Below are positions 17,958 through 27,342 of a stretch of DNA of 64,000 nt, piece after piece. This DNA is from Alsobacter soli (lineage in GTDB: Bacteria; Pseudomonadota; Alphaproteobacteria; Rhizobiales; Beijerinckiaceae). Below the pieces are notes generated by a model. That model searched no databases, was not told the origin of the DNA, and saw only the letters and a program-made list of their open reading frames with translations. Where the stretch lies: NCBI RefSeq assembly GCF_003004785.1, contig NZ_PVZS01000008.1:1-64000 (forward strand), read 5' to 3'. The translations under genes were made by a program, and so were the position numbers. The first letter of the stretch is position 1; every line of letters starts with the position of its first letter.

Positions 17958-19244
17958 TCAGCTCGCGGCGAGCGCCTCGTCCAGGTCGGCGATGATGTCC
18001 TCGACGTCCTCCAGGCCGATCGAGAGGCGCACGACTTCCGGACCCGCGCCCGCCTGGGTCTGCTGCTCCGCCGTGAGCTGGCGGTGCGTGGTGGAGGCCG
18101 GGTGGATCACCAGCGAGCGCGTGTCGCCGATATTGGCCAGGTGCGAGAACATCTTGAGGTTCGACACGAGCGCCACGCCGGCGTCATAGCCGCCCTTGAG
18201 GCCGAAGGTGAACACCGCGCCGGCTCCCTTGGGCGAGTAGCGCTTGGCGAGCCCGTTGTACTTGTCGCCCTCCAGGCCCGGATAGCTGACCCACGCCACC
18301 TTGGGATGCCGCTGCAGGTGCTGCGCCACCTTGAGCGCGTTGTCGCAGTGGCGCTGCATGCGCAGCGGCAGGGTCTCGATGCCGGTCAGGATCATGAAGG
18401 CGTTGAACGGCGACAGGGCCGGGCCCAGGTCGCGCAGGCCGAGCACGCGGCAGGCGATGGCGAAGCCGAAATTGCCGAAGGTCTCGCCCAGCACCATGCC
18501 GTTGTATTCGGGGCGCGGCTTCGACAGCATCGGGTAGCGGCCCGACTTGATCCAGTCGAACCTGCCGCCGTCCACGATCACGCCCGCGACCGAATTGCCG
18601 TGGCCGCCCAGGAACTTGGTCGCCGAGTGCACCACGATGTCGGCGCCGTGCTCGAAGGGCCGGATCAGGTAGGGGGTGGCCATGGTGTTGTCGACGATCA
18701 GCGGCACGCCCGCCCTGTGGGCGATGTCCGCGATGGCCTGGATGTCGACGATCACGCCGCCCGGGTTGGCGATGGACTCGATGAAGATCGCCTTGGTCTT
18801 CTCGGAGACGGCCGCCTCGAAGGTGGAGAGGTCATCCGGGTCGGCCCACTTCACCCGCCAGTCGAAGTTCTTGTACGAGTGATTGAACTGGTTGATCGAG
18901 CCGCCATAGAGCTTCTTGGAGGCGATGAACTCGTCTCCCGGCTGCAGCAGGGTGTGCATCACCAGGAACTCGGCCGCGTGGCCGGAGGCGACGCCCAGAG
19001 CCGCCGTGCCGCCCTCGAGCGCAGCGACGCGCTCCTCAAGCACCGCGCAGGTCGGGTTGCCAAGGCGCGAGTAGATGTTGCCGAAGGCCTGCAGGCCGAA
19101 CAGCGAGGCCGCGTGGTCGACGTCGTCGAACACGAAGGACGTCGTCTGGTAGATCGGCGTCGCGCGCGCGCCAGTCGCCGGATCCGGGGCGGCGCCGGCA
19201 TGAATCGCGAGAGTGCTGAAGCCGGGTGCTTTCGGCTCGGTCAT
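17958..19244 (-). CDS. metY: O-acetylhomoserine sulfhydrylase (MetY)
   Basis: 428-residue PLP enzyme of the Cys/Met metabolism family, making homocysteine (or methionine) from O-acetyl-L-homoserine and sulfide. Seen: [16 protein letters not shown] at the start, YSRLGNPT, and [12 protein letters not shown] with the Schiff-base lysine near 208. ATG 19244 is preferred over a longer frame to 19358, because the extra codons cover the promoter. A good promoter precedes it (19312-19340). I looked for a SAM-II or SAM/SAH riboswitch in the leader and saw none. Confidence 0.92.
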   Translation of the reverse strand: MTEPKAPGFSTLAIHAGAAPDPATGARATPIYQTTSFVFDDVDHAASLFGLQAFGNIYSRLGNPTCAVLEERVAALEGGTAALGVASGHAAEFLVMHTLLQPGDEFIASKKLYGGSINQFNHSYKNFDWRVKWADPDDLSTFEAAVSEKTKAIFIESIANPGGVIVDIQAIADIAHRAGVPLIVDNTMATPYLIRPFEHGADIVVHSATKFLGGHGNSVAGVIVDGGRFDWIKSGRYPMLSKPRPEYNGMVLGETFGNFGFAIACRVLGLRDLGPALSPFNAFMILTGIETLPLRMQRHCDNALKVAQHLQRHPKVAWVSYPGLEGDKYNGLAKRYSPKGAGAVFTFGLKGGYDAGVALVSNLKMFSHLANIGDTRSLVIHPASTTHRQLTAEQQTQAGAGPEVVRLSIGLEDVEDIIADLDEALAAS

Positions 19245-19311
19245 GGCTGTGTCCTCGCTGTCGCGCGCGGGTCGAGCGCCCGCGTCATTCTTGGGAGAAA
19301 AAGTGGCGTTC

Positions 19312-19340
19312 GTTTTAAAGAACGCGATTTCGGGCGTCAA
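19312..19340 (-). promoter_or_regulatory. Promoter of metY
   Basis: On the minus strand TTGACG (19340-19335), 17 bases, then TAAAAC (19317-19312), about 68 bases upstream of the metY ATG. This fits the vegetative sigma factor with five of six bases in the -35 and four of six in the -10. Confidence 0.55.
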
Positions 19341-19360
19341 CGCCGGCGGCCTCCCCAACC

Positions 19361-19382
19361 GTCATCGCGAGGAGCGCAGCTA
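19361..19382. repeat. Half copy of inverted-repeat family A
   Basis: GTCATCGCGAGGAGCGCAGC matches one arm of the family A element seen complete at 38381-38469 and elsewhere. The second arm is missing, so this is a degraded copy between metY and the CoA-binding gene. Confidence 0.55.
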
Positions 19383-19395
19383 CGAACGAAACCCG

Positions 19396-19947
19396 CTAGC
19401 GCCGTGTGCCGAACGGATTCACGCCCGGCGGCCCGAGGGTGCGCTTCTGGAAGCCCTTCGCCGCCATGGTGGCGCGCTTGGACGAGATGATGCGGGAGTT
19501 GATGCCCTGCCAGCCGATCTCGCCGGACAGGCGGCCGTACTCGATCTTGGGGCAGCGGTTCATGATCACGGTGACGCCCTTGGCCTCGGCCCGGGCGGCG
19601 GCCTCGTCGTTGCGCACCGAAAGCTGCATCCAGATCACCTTGGGCAGCGGGTCCAGCGCCAGCGCCTCGTCCGTGATCGGCCCTGCGGCTTCCGAGTTGC
19701 GGAAGATCTCGACCATGTCGATCGGGAAGGGGATGTCCTTCAGGCTGCCGTAGACCGTCTGGCCCAACTGCTGCTGGCCCGCGAGTCCCGGGTTCACCGG
19801 GACGACCGTGTAGCCGCGCTCCAGCAGGTACTTGGTCACGATCCAGCTCGGCCGCGCCGAGTTGGCCGAATAGCCCACCAGCGCGATGGTCTTCACGTTG
19901 TGCAGGATGCCGCGGATGAGGTCGTCGGGGTAGGCGTCGTGGGTCAT
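19396..19947 (-). CDS. CoA-binding protein, YccU family
   Basis: 183 residues with one CoA_binding (Rossmann) domain: ALVGYSANSARPSW (about 22-35), VVPVNPG, and CPKIEY near the conserved cysteine. It resembles the CoA-binding half of succinyl-CoA synthetase alpha but without a catalytic partner; the role of this family is not established. ATG 19947 gives the normal family length; the open frame continues to 20157 but runs into repeat sequence. No operon partner. Confidence 0.85.
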   Translation of the reverse strand: MTHDAYPDDLIRGILHNVKTIALVGYSANSARPSWIVTKYLLERGYTVVPVNPGLAGQQQLGQTVYGSLKDIPFPIDMVEIFRNSEAAGPITDEALALDPLPKVIWMQLSVRNDEAAARAEAKGVTVIMNRCPKIEYGRLSGEIGWQGINSRIISSKRATMAAKGFQKRTLGPPGVNPFGTRR

Positions 19948-20068
19948 GCGGCTGTGGTACACCAAGCCGCGCCTGCGCGCCATGGCGGGCCCAGTCGCCG
20001 GGATGCGAATGCGGCTCTTCGAAACCTTGCGCGCCAGAACCAGTGATGCGCGTGCAATTTCGCTCCTG

Positions 20069-20151
20069 CGTCCTTGCGAGGAGCACAGCGACGAAGCAAT
20101 CCACACGCCGGGGCAAGGCTCTGGATCTCGTTCCTTCGCTCGCTTTGGCGG
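20069..20151. repeat. Inverted-repeat family A, diverged copy
   Basis: Left arm TCCTTGCGAGGAGCACAGCG followed by ACGAAGCAATCCA, right arm a damaged CTGGAT..TTCCTTCGCTCGC. First of three elements packed into the 440-base gene-free stretch 19948-20388. Confidence 0.65.
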
Positions 20152-20160
20152 AAACACACA

Positions 20161-20237
20161 CCGTCATGGCCGGGCTCGTCCCGGCCATCCACGAATCCCA
20201 GCCGCGTGGATCCCCGGGACGAGCCCGGGGATGACGG
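20161..20237. repeat. Inverted-repeat family B element
   Basis: Begins CCGTCATGGCCGGGCTCGTC and ends GACGAGCCCGGGGATGACGG. The arms pair almost completely and include CCATCCACG/CGTGGAT toward the centre, giving a long RNA hairpin. A second copy with the same design is at 35297-35375. Confidence 0.8.
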
Positions 20238-20247
20238 AGTTGGGTTC

Positions 20248-20366
20248 CGTCATGGCGTGTTGAGCAATCCAGTGTGGCTGGGGTTGATCGCTGGGGCGCA
20301 ATGACGACGAGCGCAAGCCCGCGGCCCCTGGATTGCTTCGTCGCTGCGCTCCTCGCAAGGACGATG
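20248..20366. repeat. Inverted-repeat family A element
   Basis: Left arm degraded (GTCATGGCGTGTTGAGCAAT), right arm intact: CTGGATTGCTTCGTCGCTGC then GCTCCTCGCAAGGACG. Lies just downstream of the GH5-like gene. Confidence 0.65.
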
Positions 20367-20388
20367 AGGGACGGGGTCCAGCCCTTTC

Positions 20389-21843
20389 TCAGCGGGCAGG
20401 GCGCAGGGCGACCATGAGGTCCGTCGTGAAGCCCGGGACCGTGAACCGGCACACCCTGTCCCGGCTCTCCGCCACGAAGCGCGCTCGCCCGCCGCCCGCG
20501 GCCGTATCCCAGAGCGTGACCTCTCGCGCGCCGTCCGCCAGGCCGGGGACGGAAACCGCCACGTCCAGGGGCGCGGCGTTTGCGTCCACCATCCCGTCCG
20601 GCGTCACCGCATCGCCGCGCAGGAGATAGAGCAGCGCCTGGCGCTCGTCGCCGCACGCCATGGCGTGGACCTCGCCGGCGGCCTGCACGCCCACGTCCAG
20701 GCTCTCCCGCCGGAAGCTCAGCCAGTCGACCTCCGGCAGGAACGCCGCCAGCTTCGCCTGCTCGCGCCGCATGCCGGGCGTCAGGCGGTGCGGCCTCCGG
20801 TTGGGCCAGCGCATGCCGCCGCCGGCGCCGCCGGCCGCCAGGTGCGCCCACTGAATGTGCCGGAAATATTCGTCGTCGAAGGCTTCGGGCAGGGTGATCT
20901 TCTTGTCCTTGAAGGTGTGGATCGGCCCATGCTCGCTGTCGCAATAGGGGCGCCCGTCCGTGATCTCGGCGAGATGGGCCCGCACGTGCCGGGCCATGTC
21001 CAGCGCCGGGGCGATCGTGTCCCGCGGGTCGTCGATGGTGCCCATCTGGTAGACATGCACGGTCGCGAAATCGAGGTCCGGGTGGCGGAAGATCGGCTCC
21101 GTCAGCGGCATGTGGGCCCGCCATTCCAGCTCGGGCCCGAAGATGGAGACCGTCTGCGGGTGCGAACGGCCGTAGAGGCTGAGCTCGAGCCGGCGCACAT
21201 GCCCCGACAGGTCGGCGATGAACTCCGGGAAGCATTCGGCCGTCTCGCCCGCCTGGGCCGGGTGGATCTCGTTCCACAGGTCCCAGGCGAACAGGGTCCC
21301 GGAGCCGCCCCAGCGCCGCACGGCGAATTCGAGCCGCGCCTTGATGGCGTTGCGGGTCTCCCGGCAAAGCAGGATCTCCGACGGGTGAGCGAGGGGGCCG
21401 CCGTTCGCCCGGTTGTAGGGGTGGTGGCGCCAGTGCAGCCACGTCCAGAACGTGTCGAAGGGCGTCAGCAGCAGCCTCAGCCCATGCTTCTGGCAAAGCG
21501 CGAACAGGTCGTCCCACAGCTGGACCATGGCGCGAGGGAAGCGCCCGGCGGGCCGCTCGAAGTAGCGGTGCCGAACCTGGGCGTATTCCAGCATGAGCCG
21601 CAGCGTGGTGACGCCGTTGGCCGCGAGGTCGGCCAGGTAGGCGTCGGCTGAGGCGAGGTCCCGCCGGCGGAAAAGCCCGGACAACTCGCGCCAGGAGATG
21701 GCCTCGTTGGCCCCGATGGGGTGCCAGGCCTCGCCATCCTCCGTCTGGAAATAGGGCGCGCCATGGGCTGCCTGAATCCAGGGAAGACCCTGGCGGACGG
21801 GGGCGGCGAGGGGCGATTGAAGGGCGAAGTCGTCCTTGAACAT
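20389..21843 (-). CDS. GH5-like glycoside hydrolase
   Basis: 484 residues with a TIM-barrel cellulase/mannanase-like fold. Candidate acid/base glutamate in FAWDLWNEIHP (about 205-215), candidate nucleophile in CDSEHGPIHT (about 310-319), matching the WNE and E-G arrangement of clan GH-A enzymes. A C-terminal beta-rich tail of about 100 residues follows. No signal peptide is visible, so it would act in the cytoplasm, which is unusual for a polymer-degrading GH5. Substrate unknown. Standing alone between repeats and an enoyl-CoA hydratase gene; no operon evidence. Confidence 0.7.
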   Translation of the reverse strand: MFKDDFALQSPLAAPVRQGLPWIQAAHGAPYFQTEDGEAWHPIGANEAISWRELSGLFRRRDLASADAYLADLAANGVTTLRLMLEYAQVRHRYFERPAGRFPRAMVQLWDDLFALCQKHGLRLLLTPFDTFWTWLHWRHHPYNRANGGPLAHPSEILLCRETRNAIKARLEFAVRRWGGSGTLFAWDLWNEIHPAQAGETAECFPEFIADLSGHVRRLELSLYGRSHPQTVSIFGPELEWRAHMPLTEPIFRHPDLDFATVHVYQMGTIDDPRDTIAPALDMARHVRAHLAEITDGRPYCDSEHGPIHTFKDKKITLPEAFDDEYFRHIQWAHLAAGGAGGGMRWPNRRPHRLTPGMRREQAKLAAFLPEVDWLSFRRESLDVGVQAAGEVHAMACGDERQALLYLLRGDAVTPDGMVDANAAPLDVAVSVPGLADGAREVTLWDTAAGGGRARFVAESRDRVCRFTVPGFTTDLMVALRPAR

Positions 21844-21925
21844 GCGCGGGCGAATATCTCAGCCGGGGCCCAGGGCGCCCCATCGCCCAACGCGCAAAGT
21901 CCCGGAGCGATCCAGAGTACCTGCC

Positions 21926-22747
21926 TCACTCCCAGCGCGGCTGGCGCTTTTCCAGAAAGGCTCCGATTCCTTCCTCGGCGTCGCGGGCCAGCATGTTCTC
22001 GGTCATGACGCGGGACGCGTGCGCGTAGGCGTCGGTCAGCCCCATCTCGAGCTGCTCGTAGAAGGCGCGCTTCCCGATGGCGAGCACGGGCGCGGCCTTG
22101 GAGGCGATGGTGGCCGCGAAGCGCTTCGCGCCGTCGAGGGCGTGGCCAGCCGGCACGACCCGGTTCACGAGGCCCATACGGAGCGCGTCGGCGGCCGGGA
22201 TCGTCTCGCCGGTGAGCAACATCTCCATGGCGTGCTTGCGCGCCAAGTTGCGCGACAGCGCCACCATCGGGGTGGAGCAGAACAGGCCGATATGGACTCC
22301 CGGCGTGCAGAAACGCGCCTCCTCGCCTGCGACCGCGAGGTCGCAGGAGGCCACCAGCTGGCACCCCGCCGCGGTCGCCAGGCTTTCCACCGCCGCGATG
22401 ACGGGCTGGGGCAGCCGCACGATCTGCTGCATCATGGCCGAGCAGCGGCCGAGCAGGTCCTCGAAATAGGCCCGCCCGCGGTCGGGGTCGGACCGGCGCG
22501 CCGTGATCTCCTTGAGGTCGTGGCCGGACGAGAAGCACGGCCCCGGCGCCCCGGTGACGATCACCGCCTTGACGGTCCGGTCGTCGGCGATGGCGTCGAG
22601 CTCGCGCGCGAGCGCGTCGATCAGCGCCTCCGACAGCGCGTTGCGCGCCTGCGGCCGGTTGAGGGTGAGGGTGGCGACCCCGCCCGCGTCGGAGCGCAGC
22701 AGGACCGCGCCCTCGGGCGCGCGCTGCGCGGTTTGGCTCACCTGCAT
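21926..22747 (-). CDS. Enoyl-CoA hydratase/isomerase family protein
   Basis: 273 residues of the crotonase family. Seen: TLNRPQARNALSEALIDAL at the start, the oxyanion-hole segment SSGHDLKEI, and AAGCQLVASCDLAVAGEEA, the helix that carries the first catalytic position. The residue after the LFCSTPMVALSR stretch differs from the textbook second glutamate, so hydratase activity is not certain; it may be another crotonase activity. ATG 22747 follows GGAG at a good distance. Divergent from a thioesterase gene, which suggests a shared role in acyl-CoA metabolism. Confidence 0.85.
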   Translation of the reverse strand: MQVSQTAQRAPEGAVLLRSDAGGVATLTLNRPQARNALSEALIDALARELDAIADDRTVKAVIVTGAPGPCFSSGHDLKEITARRSDPDRGRAYFEDLLGRCSAMMQQIVRLPQPVIAAVESLATAAGCQLVASCDLAVAGEEARFCTPGVHIGLFCSTPMVALSRNLARKHAMEMLLTGETIPAADALRMGLVNRVVPAGHALDGAKRFAATIASKAAPVLAIGKRAFYEQLEMGLTDAYAHASRVMTENMLARDAEEGIGAFLEKRQPRWE

Positions 22748-22833
22748 CTGGTCGTCTCCACCCGTTGCGCGCCGTGCGCGTCGTTTCATAAGAAGAATAG
22801 GACGAAGCGGCCGGCCGAGGAACGCCGGCGAGC

Positions 22834-23289
22834 ATGGGGCTGGGACGCATGCCGAGTGGGGACAAGCGCGCCGCAATGACGGTGGCGGAGCTGGACGACT
22901 TCCTGGAGCGCGAGTTCCCGCAGATGTACGTCCATGGCCGCATCTGGCACGTGCTGGAGCTGCCGCCGCATGGCGCGAAGCTGCGGATGGACTACCACCC
23001 CAGCCAGTTGCGCCCGGGCGGCACCATCTCGGGCCCGTCCATGATGGCGCTGGCGGACTTCGCCCTTTACGCGGCCGTGCTGGGCGCCATCGGCCCGGTC
23101 GGGCTCGCCGTCACCACGAATCTCTCCATCAACTTCCTGCGCAAGCCGGAGCCCCGCGCGCTCCTGGCCGATTGCCGCCTGCTGAAGCTCGGCAAGCGAC
23201 TCGCCGTGGGAGAGGTCTGCATTTCATCCGAGGGCTCGGACGAGCCTGTCGCGCACGTGACCGGGACCTACTCGATCCCGCCGCGCTGA
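22834..23289 (+). CDS. PaaI-type hotdog thioesterase
   Basis: Up to 151 residues with a single hotdog domain: LRPGGTISGPSMMALADFAL is the central helix and its approach, and AVTTNLSINFLRKP is the following strand. Such proteins hydrolyse acyl- or aryl-CoA. Start could be ATG 22834, 22849 or 22876; none has a strong ribosome site, and the shortest still covers the domain. Divergent from the enoyl-CoA hydratase gene. Confidence 0.8.
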   Translation: MGLGRMPSGDKRAAMTVAELDDFLEREFPQMYVHGRIWHVLELPPHGAKLRMDYHPSQLRPGGTISGPSMMALADFALYAAVLGAIGPVGLAVTTNLSINFLRKPEPRALLADCRLLKLGKRLAVGEVCISSEGSDEPVAHVTGTYSIPPR

Positions 23290-23371
23290 AAGGCGTGGGG
23301 TAAAATAATACCGCGACAGCTAACCAGCTGAATTTTCGATGGTTTCGCGCGAAAGCTGCGCAAAGCATGCG

Positions 23372-23400
23372 TTGACGAACCCCGGCGCCTCGCGTATACG
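23372..23400 (+). promoter_or_regulatory. Promoter of rplM-rpsI
   Basis: TTGACG at 23372-23377, 17-base spacer, TATACG at 23395-23400, about 90 bases upstream of the rplM ATG. Close to the vegetative consensus, as expected for a ribosomal protein operon. Confidence 0.7.
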
Positions 23401-23490
23401 CACCGTCATCGCACGGGCGGCCCTGGTCGCCCGCGTTTTCATTCCTGCGCCAGCGCGTCGCGTCGGCGCTCCACGATCGGAACGTCTCTC

Positions 23491-23955
23491 ATGAAGACCT
23501 ATTCGGCCAAGCCCGCCGAGGTCGAGAAGAAGTGGGTGCTGATCGACGCGAAGGGTCTCGTGGTGGGCCGTCTCGCGTCTCTCGTGGCCATGCGGCTGCG
23601 TGGCAAGCACAAGGCGAGCTACACGCCCCACGTCGACTGCGGCGACAACATCATCGTCATCAACGCCGACAAGGTGGTCCTGACCGGCCGCAAGCGCGAC
23701 CAGAAGGTCTATTACCACCACACCGGCTACCCGGGCGGCATCAAGGAGCGGACTGCGAAGTTCATCCTGGAAGGCCGTTTCCCCGAGCGCATCGTCGAGA
23801 AGGCCGTGGAGCGCATGCTTCCCCGTGGCCCGCTCGGCCGCAAGCAGCTCGGCAACCTGCGCGTCTACAAGGGCGCTGAGCATCCCCATGTCGCCCAGGA
23901 GCCCGTGACGCTCGACGTCGCCGCCCTGAACCGCAAGAATGCGAGGAACGCCTGA
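23491..23955 (+). CDS. rplM: 50S ribosomal protein L13
   Basis: 154 residues, full length. The core is typical of L13: [36 protein letters not shown], and [10 protein letters not shown]. It binds 23S rRNA early in assembly of the large subunit. Followed 2 bases later by rpsI, the universal pairing; a good promoter lies upstream. Confidence 0.97.
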   Translation: MKTYSAKPAEVEKKWVLIDAKGLVVGRLASLVAMRLRGKHKASYTPHVDCGDNIIVINADKVVLTGRKRDQKVYYHHTGYPGGIKERTAKFILEGRFPERIVEKAVERMLPRGPLGRKQLGNLRVYKGAEHPHVAQEPVTLDVAALNRKNARNA

Positions 23956-23957
23956 TC

Positions 23958-24437
23958 ATGGCCGAGACCCTCCAGTCCCTGCAGGACCTCAAGGGCGCGG
24001 TCGAGACCGCTTCCCCCGAGTCTCCCAAGCACGTCCAGAAGCTCGACGCCCAGGGCCGCGCCTACGCGACCGGCAAGCGCAAGGACGCCGTCGCCCGCGT
24101 GTGGATCAAGCCGGGCGCCGGCAAGGTCACCGTGAACGGTCGTGACATCGGCGTGTACTTCGCCCGTCCGGTGCTGCGCATGATCCTGCAGCAGCCGCTG
24201 CTCGTCGCCAACCGCGTCGACCAGTACGACATCATGGTGTCCGTCAGCGGCGGCGGCCTCTCCGGCCAGGCCGGCGCGGTGCGCCATGGCCTGTCGAAGG
24301 CCCTGACCTACTACGAGCCCGAGCTGCGCGGGATTCTCAAGAAGGTCGGCTTCCTGACCCGCGACCCCCGCGTGGTCGAGCGCAAGAAGTACGGCCGCAA
24401 GAAGGCTCGCCGGAGCTTCCAGTTCTCGAAGCGCTGA
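23958..24437 (+). CDS. rpsI: 30S ribosomal protein S9
   Basis: 159 residues. The conserved body begins at about residue 35 with [19 protein letters not shown], and the C-terminus ends in [12 protein letters not shown], the tail that reaches the P-site tRNA. The N-terminal extension of about 30 residues is usual in alphaproteobacteria. Co-transcribed with rplM; a strong terminator follows at 24481. Confidence 0.97.
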   Translation: MAETLQSLQDLKGAVETASPESPKHVQKLDAQGRAYATGKRKDAVARVWIKPGAGKVTVNGRDIGVYFARPVLRMILQQPLLVANRVDQYDIMVSVSGGGLSGQAGAVRHGLSKALTYYEPELRGILKKVGFLTRDPRVVERKKYGRKKARRSFQFSKR

Positions 24438-24480
24438 TCGGCGCTTGCACCAAAGTGTTCGCGTTTCGCGCGAACGGAGA

Positions 24481-24504
24481 GGGCGGCTTCGGCCGCCCTT
24501 TTTT
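24481..24504 (+). terminator. Rho-independent terminator of rplM-rpsI
   Basis: GGGCGGC, loop TTCG, GCCGCCC, then six T. Perfect 7-pair GC stem with a stable tetraloop, 44 bases after the rpsI stop. Confidence 0.9.
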
Positions 24505-24589
24505 GTGCTCGGGCTCCCGGAAGCTCCTGCGTGGCCCGTGGCGCCGGCGGGCCGAGACGATCTATGATCCCGCGGGAGGATCGTCCAGC

Positions 24590-25123
24590 ATGCAACGCCC
24601 CTACGCCACGCTCGCCGGCTACAACGCCTGGGCCAACCGCCGGCTCTATGACGCCGTCGCCAGGCTGCCGGATGCAGACTACCGCGCCGACCGGGGCGCG
24701 TTCTTCAAGTCGCTGCACGGCACGCTGAATCACCTGCTGGTCGCGGACCGCATCTGGATGCGGCGTTTCACCGGCGAAGGCGAAAGCTACAAGCAGCTGA
24801 ACCTGATCCTGTTCGACAGCCTCGCCGACCTGCGGGCGGCGCGAGAGGCCGAGGACGCGCGAATCCTGCGCTACGCGCAAGGCCTCACCGACGAGGCGCT
24901 GTCAGGCGCGATCCGCTATTCCCGGGTCAGCAGCCCGGAGGTGTTCGAGCAGCCGCTGGCGCCCGCGCTGGACCACTTCTTCAACCACCAGGCCCACCAC
25001 CGCGGCCAGGCCCACGCCATCCTGACAGGGCTCGGCGCGGAGGCGCCTGAACTCGACCTGCTCTTCTACCACCGCGAGAGCGGCGAGGGCGCGGCGCGGA
25101 AGGTGGAGGACGCGACCTCCTGA
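24590..25123 (+). CDS. DinB-family metalloprotein
   Basis: 177 residues of the DinB/YfiT four-helix family. The three metal-site histidines are visible: one in LNHLLVADRIW (about residue 48) and two in FFNHQAHHRGQAH (about 130-140). Members include thiol-dependent transferases and many of unknown role. ATG 24590 has GGGAGGA in front and gives the usual length; the frame is open upstream through the rpsI terminator, which cannot be coding. Stands alone. Confidence 0.87.
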   Translation: MQRPYATLAGYNAWANRRLYDAVARLPDADYRADRGAFFKSLHGTLNHLLVADRIWMRRFTGEGESYKQLNLILFDSLADLRAAREAEDARILRYAQGLTDEALSGAIRYSRVSSPEVFEQPLAPALDHFFNHQAHHRGQAHAILTGLGAEAPELDLLFYHRESGEGAARKVEDATS

Positions 25124-25275
25124 ACCAGGTCAGGCCAATCGGCGGCCGTGACCAGGATGGCGCGGGCAGGGCGCTCGCGCGCGTACAGGGCGGCGCTCGC
25201 CACCAGCGCCATCCCGACGACGAGGGCGGCGACCACAAAGGCCATCACAACGGCGGACCACTGCTTGTGCTGCAT
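25066..25275 (-). CDS. Hypothetical small membrane protein
   Basis: 69 residues with one strong membrane helix (about 8-30), then ALYARERPARAILVTAADWP. I do not recognise it. Its end overlaps the last 58 bases of the DinB gene on the other strand. No clear ribosome site. It is kept because the hydrophobic start is followed by a non-repetitive tail, but it could be spurious. Confidence 0.4.
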   Translation of the reverse strand: MQHKQWSAVVMAFVVAALVVGMALVASAALYARERPARAILVTAADWPDLVQEVASSTFRAAPSPLSRW

Positions 25276-25383
25276 GCTGCAACCCGAATCAGCTCACGAT
25301 TCCAGTGAGTTGACGTCATGGACGCGCGCGATCGGGGCAGGATCGTGGCGGAGCGTGGGCTGAATTGCGCAAGGACGGGCCGA

Positions 25384-26034
25384 TCAGCCCAGAAACGGGC
25401 TGATCAGGGCCGGTTGGGGGCGGGCACCCTCGAGATGGACGCGGTTTCCCACCCGTTTGGCGTGTCCGGCGGCCACCAGCGCCAACCCGAGCGGGTAGAG
25501 CCGGTGCTCCACCCCCAGCACCCGCGCCCCGAGCGAATCCGGCGTGTCGTCGTCCAGCACCGGCACGGCGCCCTGGGCGATGATCGGGCCGGCGTCGAGC
25601 TCTGGCACGACGTAGTGCACCGTGCAGCCATGCAGCCGCACGCCCTCCTGCAGGGCGCGCTCGTGGGTGTGCAGCCCCCGGAAAGACGGCAGCAGGGAGG
25701 GGTGGATGTTGATCAGCCGGTCTTCCCAGCGGGCGATGAACCCGGGCGTGAGGATTCGCATGAAGCCGGCGAGGCAGACGAGCTCGATGCCGCGCGCCTC
25801 CAGTTCGGCCTGCATGGCGTCCTCGAAGGCTTCGCGGCCGGGATGCGCCTTGTGGTCCACCACGCAGGTCGGGATGCCCGCCGCGGCCGCTCGGTCGAGC
25901 GCCCCGGCGCCCGGGCGATTGGACAGAACCAGCGCAATTTCAGCCGGATAGGACGGGTCCTTCGCAGCCTCGATGAGGGCCACCATGTTGGAGCCGCGCC
26001 CGGACACGAGCACGGCGGTGCGCCGGCGGCTCAC
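25384..26034 (-). CDS. purN: Phosphoribosylglycinamide formyltransferase
   Basis: 216-residue 10-formyl-THF-dependent GAR transformylase, third step of purine synthesis. The marks are [10 protein letters not shown] at the start, [25 protein letters not shown] with the catalytic asparagine and histidine, and [13 protein letters not shown] with the catalytic aspartate. GTG 26034 overlaps the purM stop (GTGA), so the two are coupled. The last codons sit in a 9-pair palindrome (25382-25405) that could form a hairpin near the stop, but no T-run follows. Confidence 0.95.
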   Translation of the reverse strand: MSRRRTAVLVSGRGSNMVALIEAAKDPSYPAEIALVLSNRPGAGALDRAAAAGIPTCVVDHKAHPGREAFEDAMQAELEARGIELVCLAGFMRILTPGFIARWEDRLINIHPSLLPSFRGLHTHERALQEGVRLHGCTVHYVVPELDAGPIIAQGAVPVLDDDTPDSLGARVLGVEHRLYPLGLALVAAGHAKRVGNRVHLEGARPQPALISPFLG

Positions 26035-27116
26035 GGGGCTTCGATCTCGAGGTCGAGCTTGCCCTTGTACACCACGGCCGCGCCGTCCTTGCGCGGAGCG
26101 AGCTTGCCGAGCTGCACGGGCTTCTCGCCTACGGCCCGGAAGGCGGCGAGCGCGGGCTCGAGCTGGTCCGGCGCCACGACCACCACCATGCCGATCCCGC
26201 AGTTGAAGGTGCGCAGCATCTCGGACGGGCTCACGTCGCCGACGGCGGCGAGCCACTTGAACACCGGCAGCACCGGAATGGCGTCCATGTCGACCACGGC
26301 GGACAGGGTGTCGGGCAGCACGCGCGGGATGTTGTCCGTGAAGCCGCCTCCCGTGATGTGGGCCAGCGCCTTCACGCCCGAGGTGGCCTGCAGCACGGCC
26401 AGCACCGGCTTCACGTAGAGCCGGGTCGGCTCCAGCAGGGCCACGCCGATCGGGCACTCGGGCTCGAACGGGGCGGGGGCCTCCCAAGGCAGGCCGCTGA
26501 GGTCCACGATGCGGCGCACCAGTGAGAAGCCGTTGGAGTGCAGGCCGGAGGAGCGCAGGCCGAGCAGGATGTCGCCCTCGGCGATGTCGCCGCGCGGCAG
26601 CAGCGCGCCGCGCTCCGCCGCGCCCACCGCGAAGCCGGCGAGGTCGTAGTCGTTCTCGTTGTAGAGGCCCGGCATCTCGGCCGTCTCGCCGCCGATCAGC
26701 GCGCAACCAGCCTCCATGCAGGCCCGGGCGACTCCGGCGATCACCTCTGCGCCCACATGCGGCGCGAGCTTGCCGGTGGCGAAATAGTCCAGGAAGAACA
26801 GCGGCTCGGCGCCCTGGACGATGAGGTCGTTGACGCTCATCGCCACGAGGTCCACGCCGATCGTGTCGTGCTTGTTGGTCTCTATCGCGATCTTGACCTT
26901 CGTGCCGACGCCGTCGTTGGCCGCGACCAGCACGGGATCCTTGAACCCGGCCGCCTTGAGGTCGAACAGGCCGCCGAAGCCGCCGATCACCGCGTCCGCG
27001 CCGGGCCGGGCCGTGGCGCGCACCAGCGGCTTGATCGCCTCCACCATCGCGTTGCCGGCGTCCACGTCGACGCCCGCCTGCGCGTAGGTGAGGCCCTTCT
27101 TCTCGTTGGTCGGCAT
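26031..27116 (-). CDS. purM: Phosphoribosylformylglycinamidine cyclo-ligase
   Basis: 361 residues, AIR synthetase, which closes the imidazole ring in purine synthesis using ATP. Seen: [14 protein letters not shown] at the start, [25 protein letters not shown], and [16 protein letters not shown]. Full length. ATG 27116 chosen; 17 further upstream codons in frame have no support. Coupled to purN, a common alphaproteobacterial pair. Confidence 0.96.
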   Translation of the reverse strand: MPTNEKKGLTYAQAGVDVDAGNAMVEAIKPLVRATARPGADAVIGGFGGLFDLKAAGFKDPVLVAANDGVGTKVKIAIETNKHDTIGVDLVAMSVNDLIVQGAEPLFFLDYFATGKLAPHVGAEVIAGVARACMEAGCALIGGETAEMPGLYNENDYDLAGFAVGAAERGALLPRGDIAEGDILLGLRSSGLHSNGFSLVRRIVDLSGLPWEAPAPFEPECPIGVALLEPTRLYVKPVLAVLQATSGVKALAHITGGGFTDNIPRVLPDTLSAVVDMDAIPVLPVFKWLAAVGDVSPSEMLRTFNCGIGMVVVVAPDQLEPALAAFRAVGEKPVQLGKLAPRKDGAAVVYKGKLDLEIEAP

Positions 27117-27342
27117 GTCAGGTCCTCTGTCTGGCGCGGGGTTACCGCGCTGCGCTGCGGGATGCAAGCGGCGCGGGTTTGGCGTAGGCTAAGGCGCATC
27201 GGCGCCGCACGGCGCTGGACGAGAAGGGGCGGGCTCGCATGGCGGTTGTACCTCGAGCGGAACAGGCGGGCGCAGCGTCGCCGCCTTCCGCTGTCGAGCC
27301 GGCCAGGCTCGCCGCCCTGGCACCGCCCCGTGAGAGCGACCT

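Noticed and set aside
19245-19380. Possible SAM-type riboswitch before metY
   Set aside because: I compared the leader with SAM-II and SAM/SAH consensus cores and saw neither; only a plain promoter and a small GC hairpin are visible.
20040-20370. Short overlapping frames encoding peptides such as ARSTATKQS and GHPRI
   Set aside because: These are translations of the inverted-repeat elements, recurring wherever the repeats occur, not genes.
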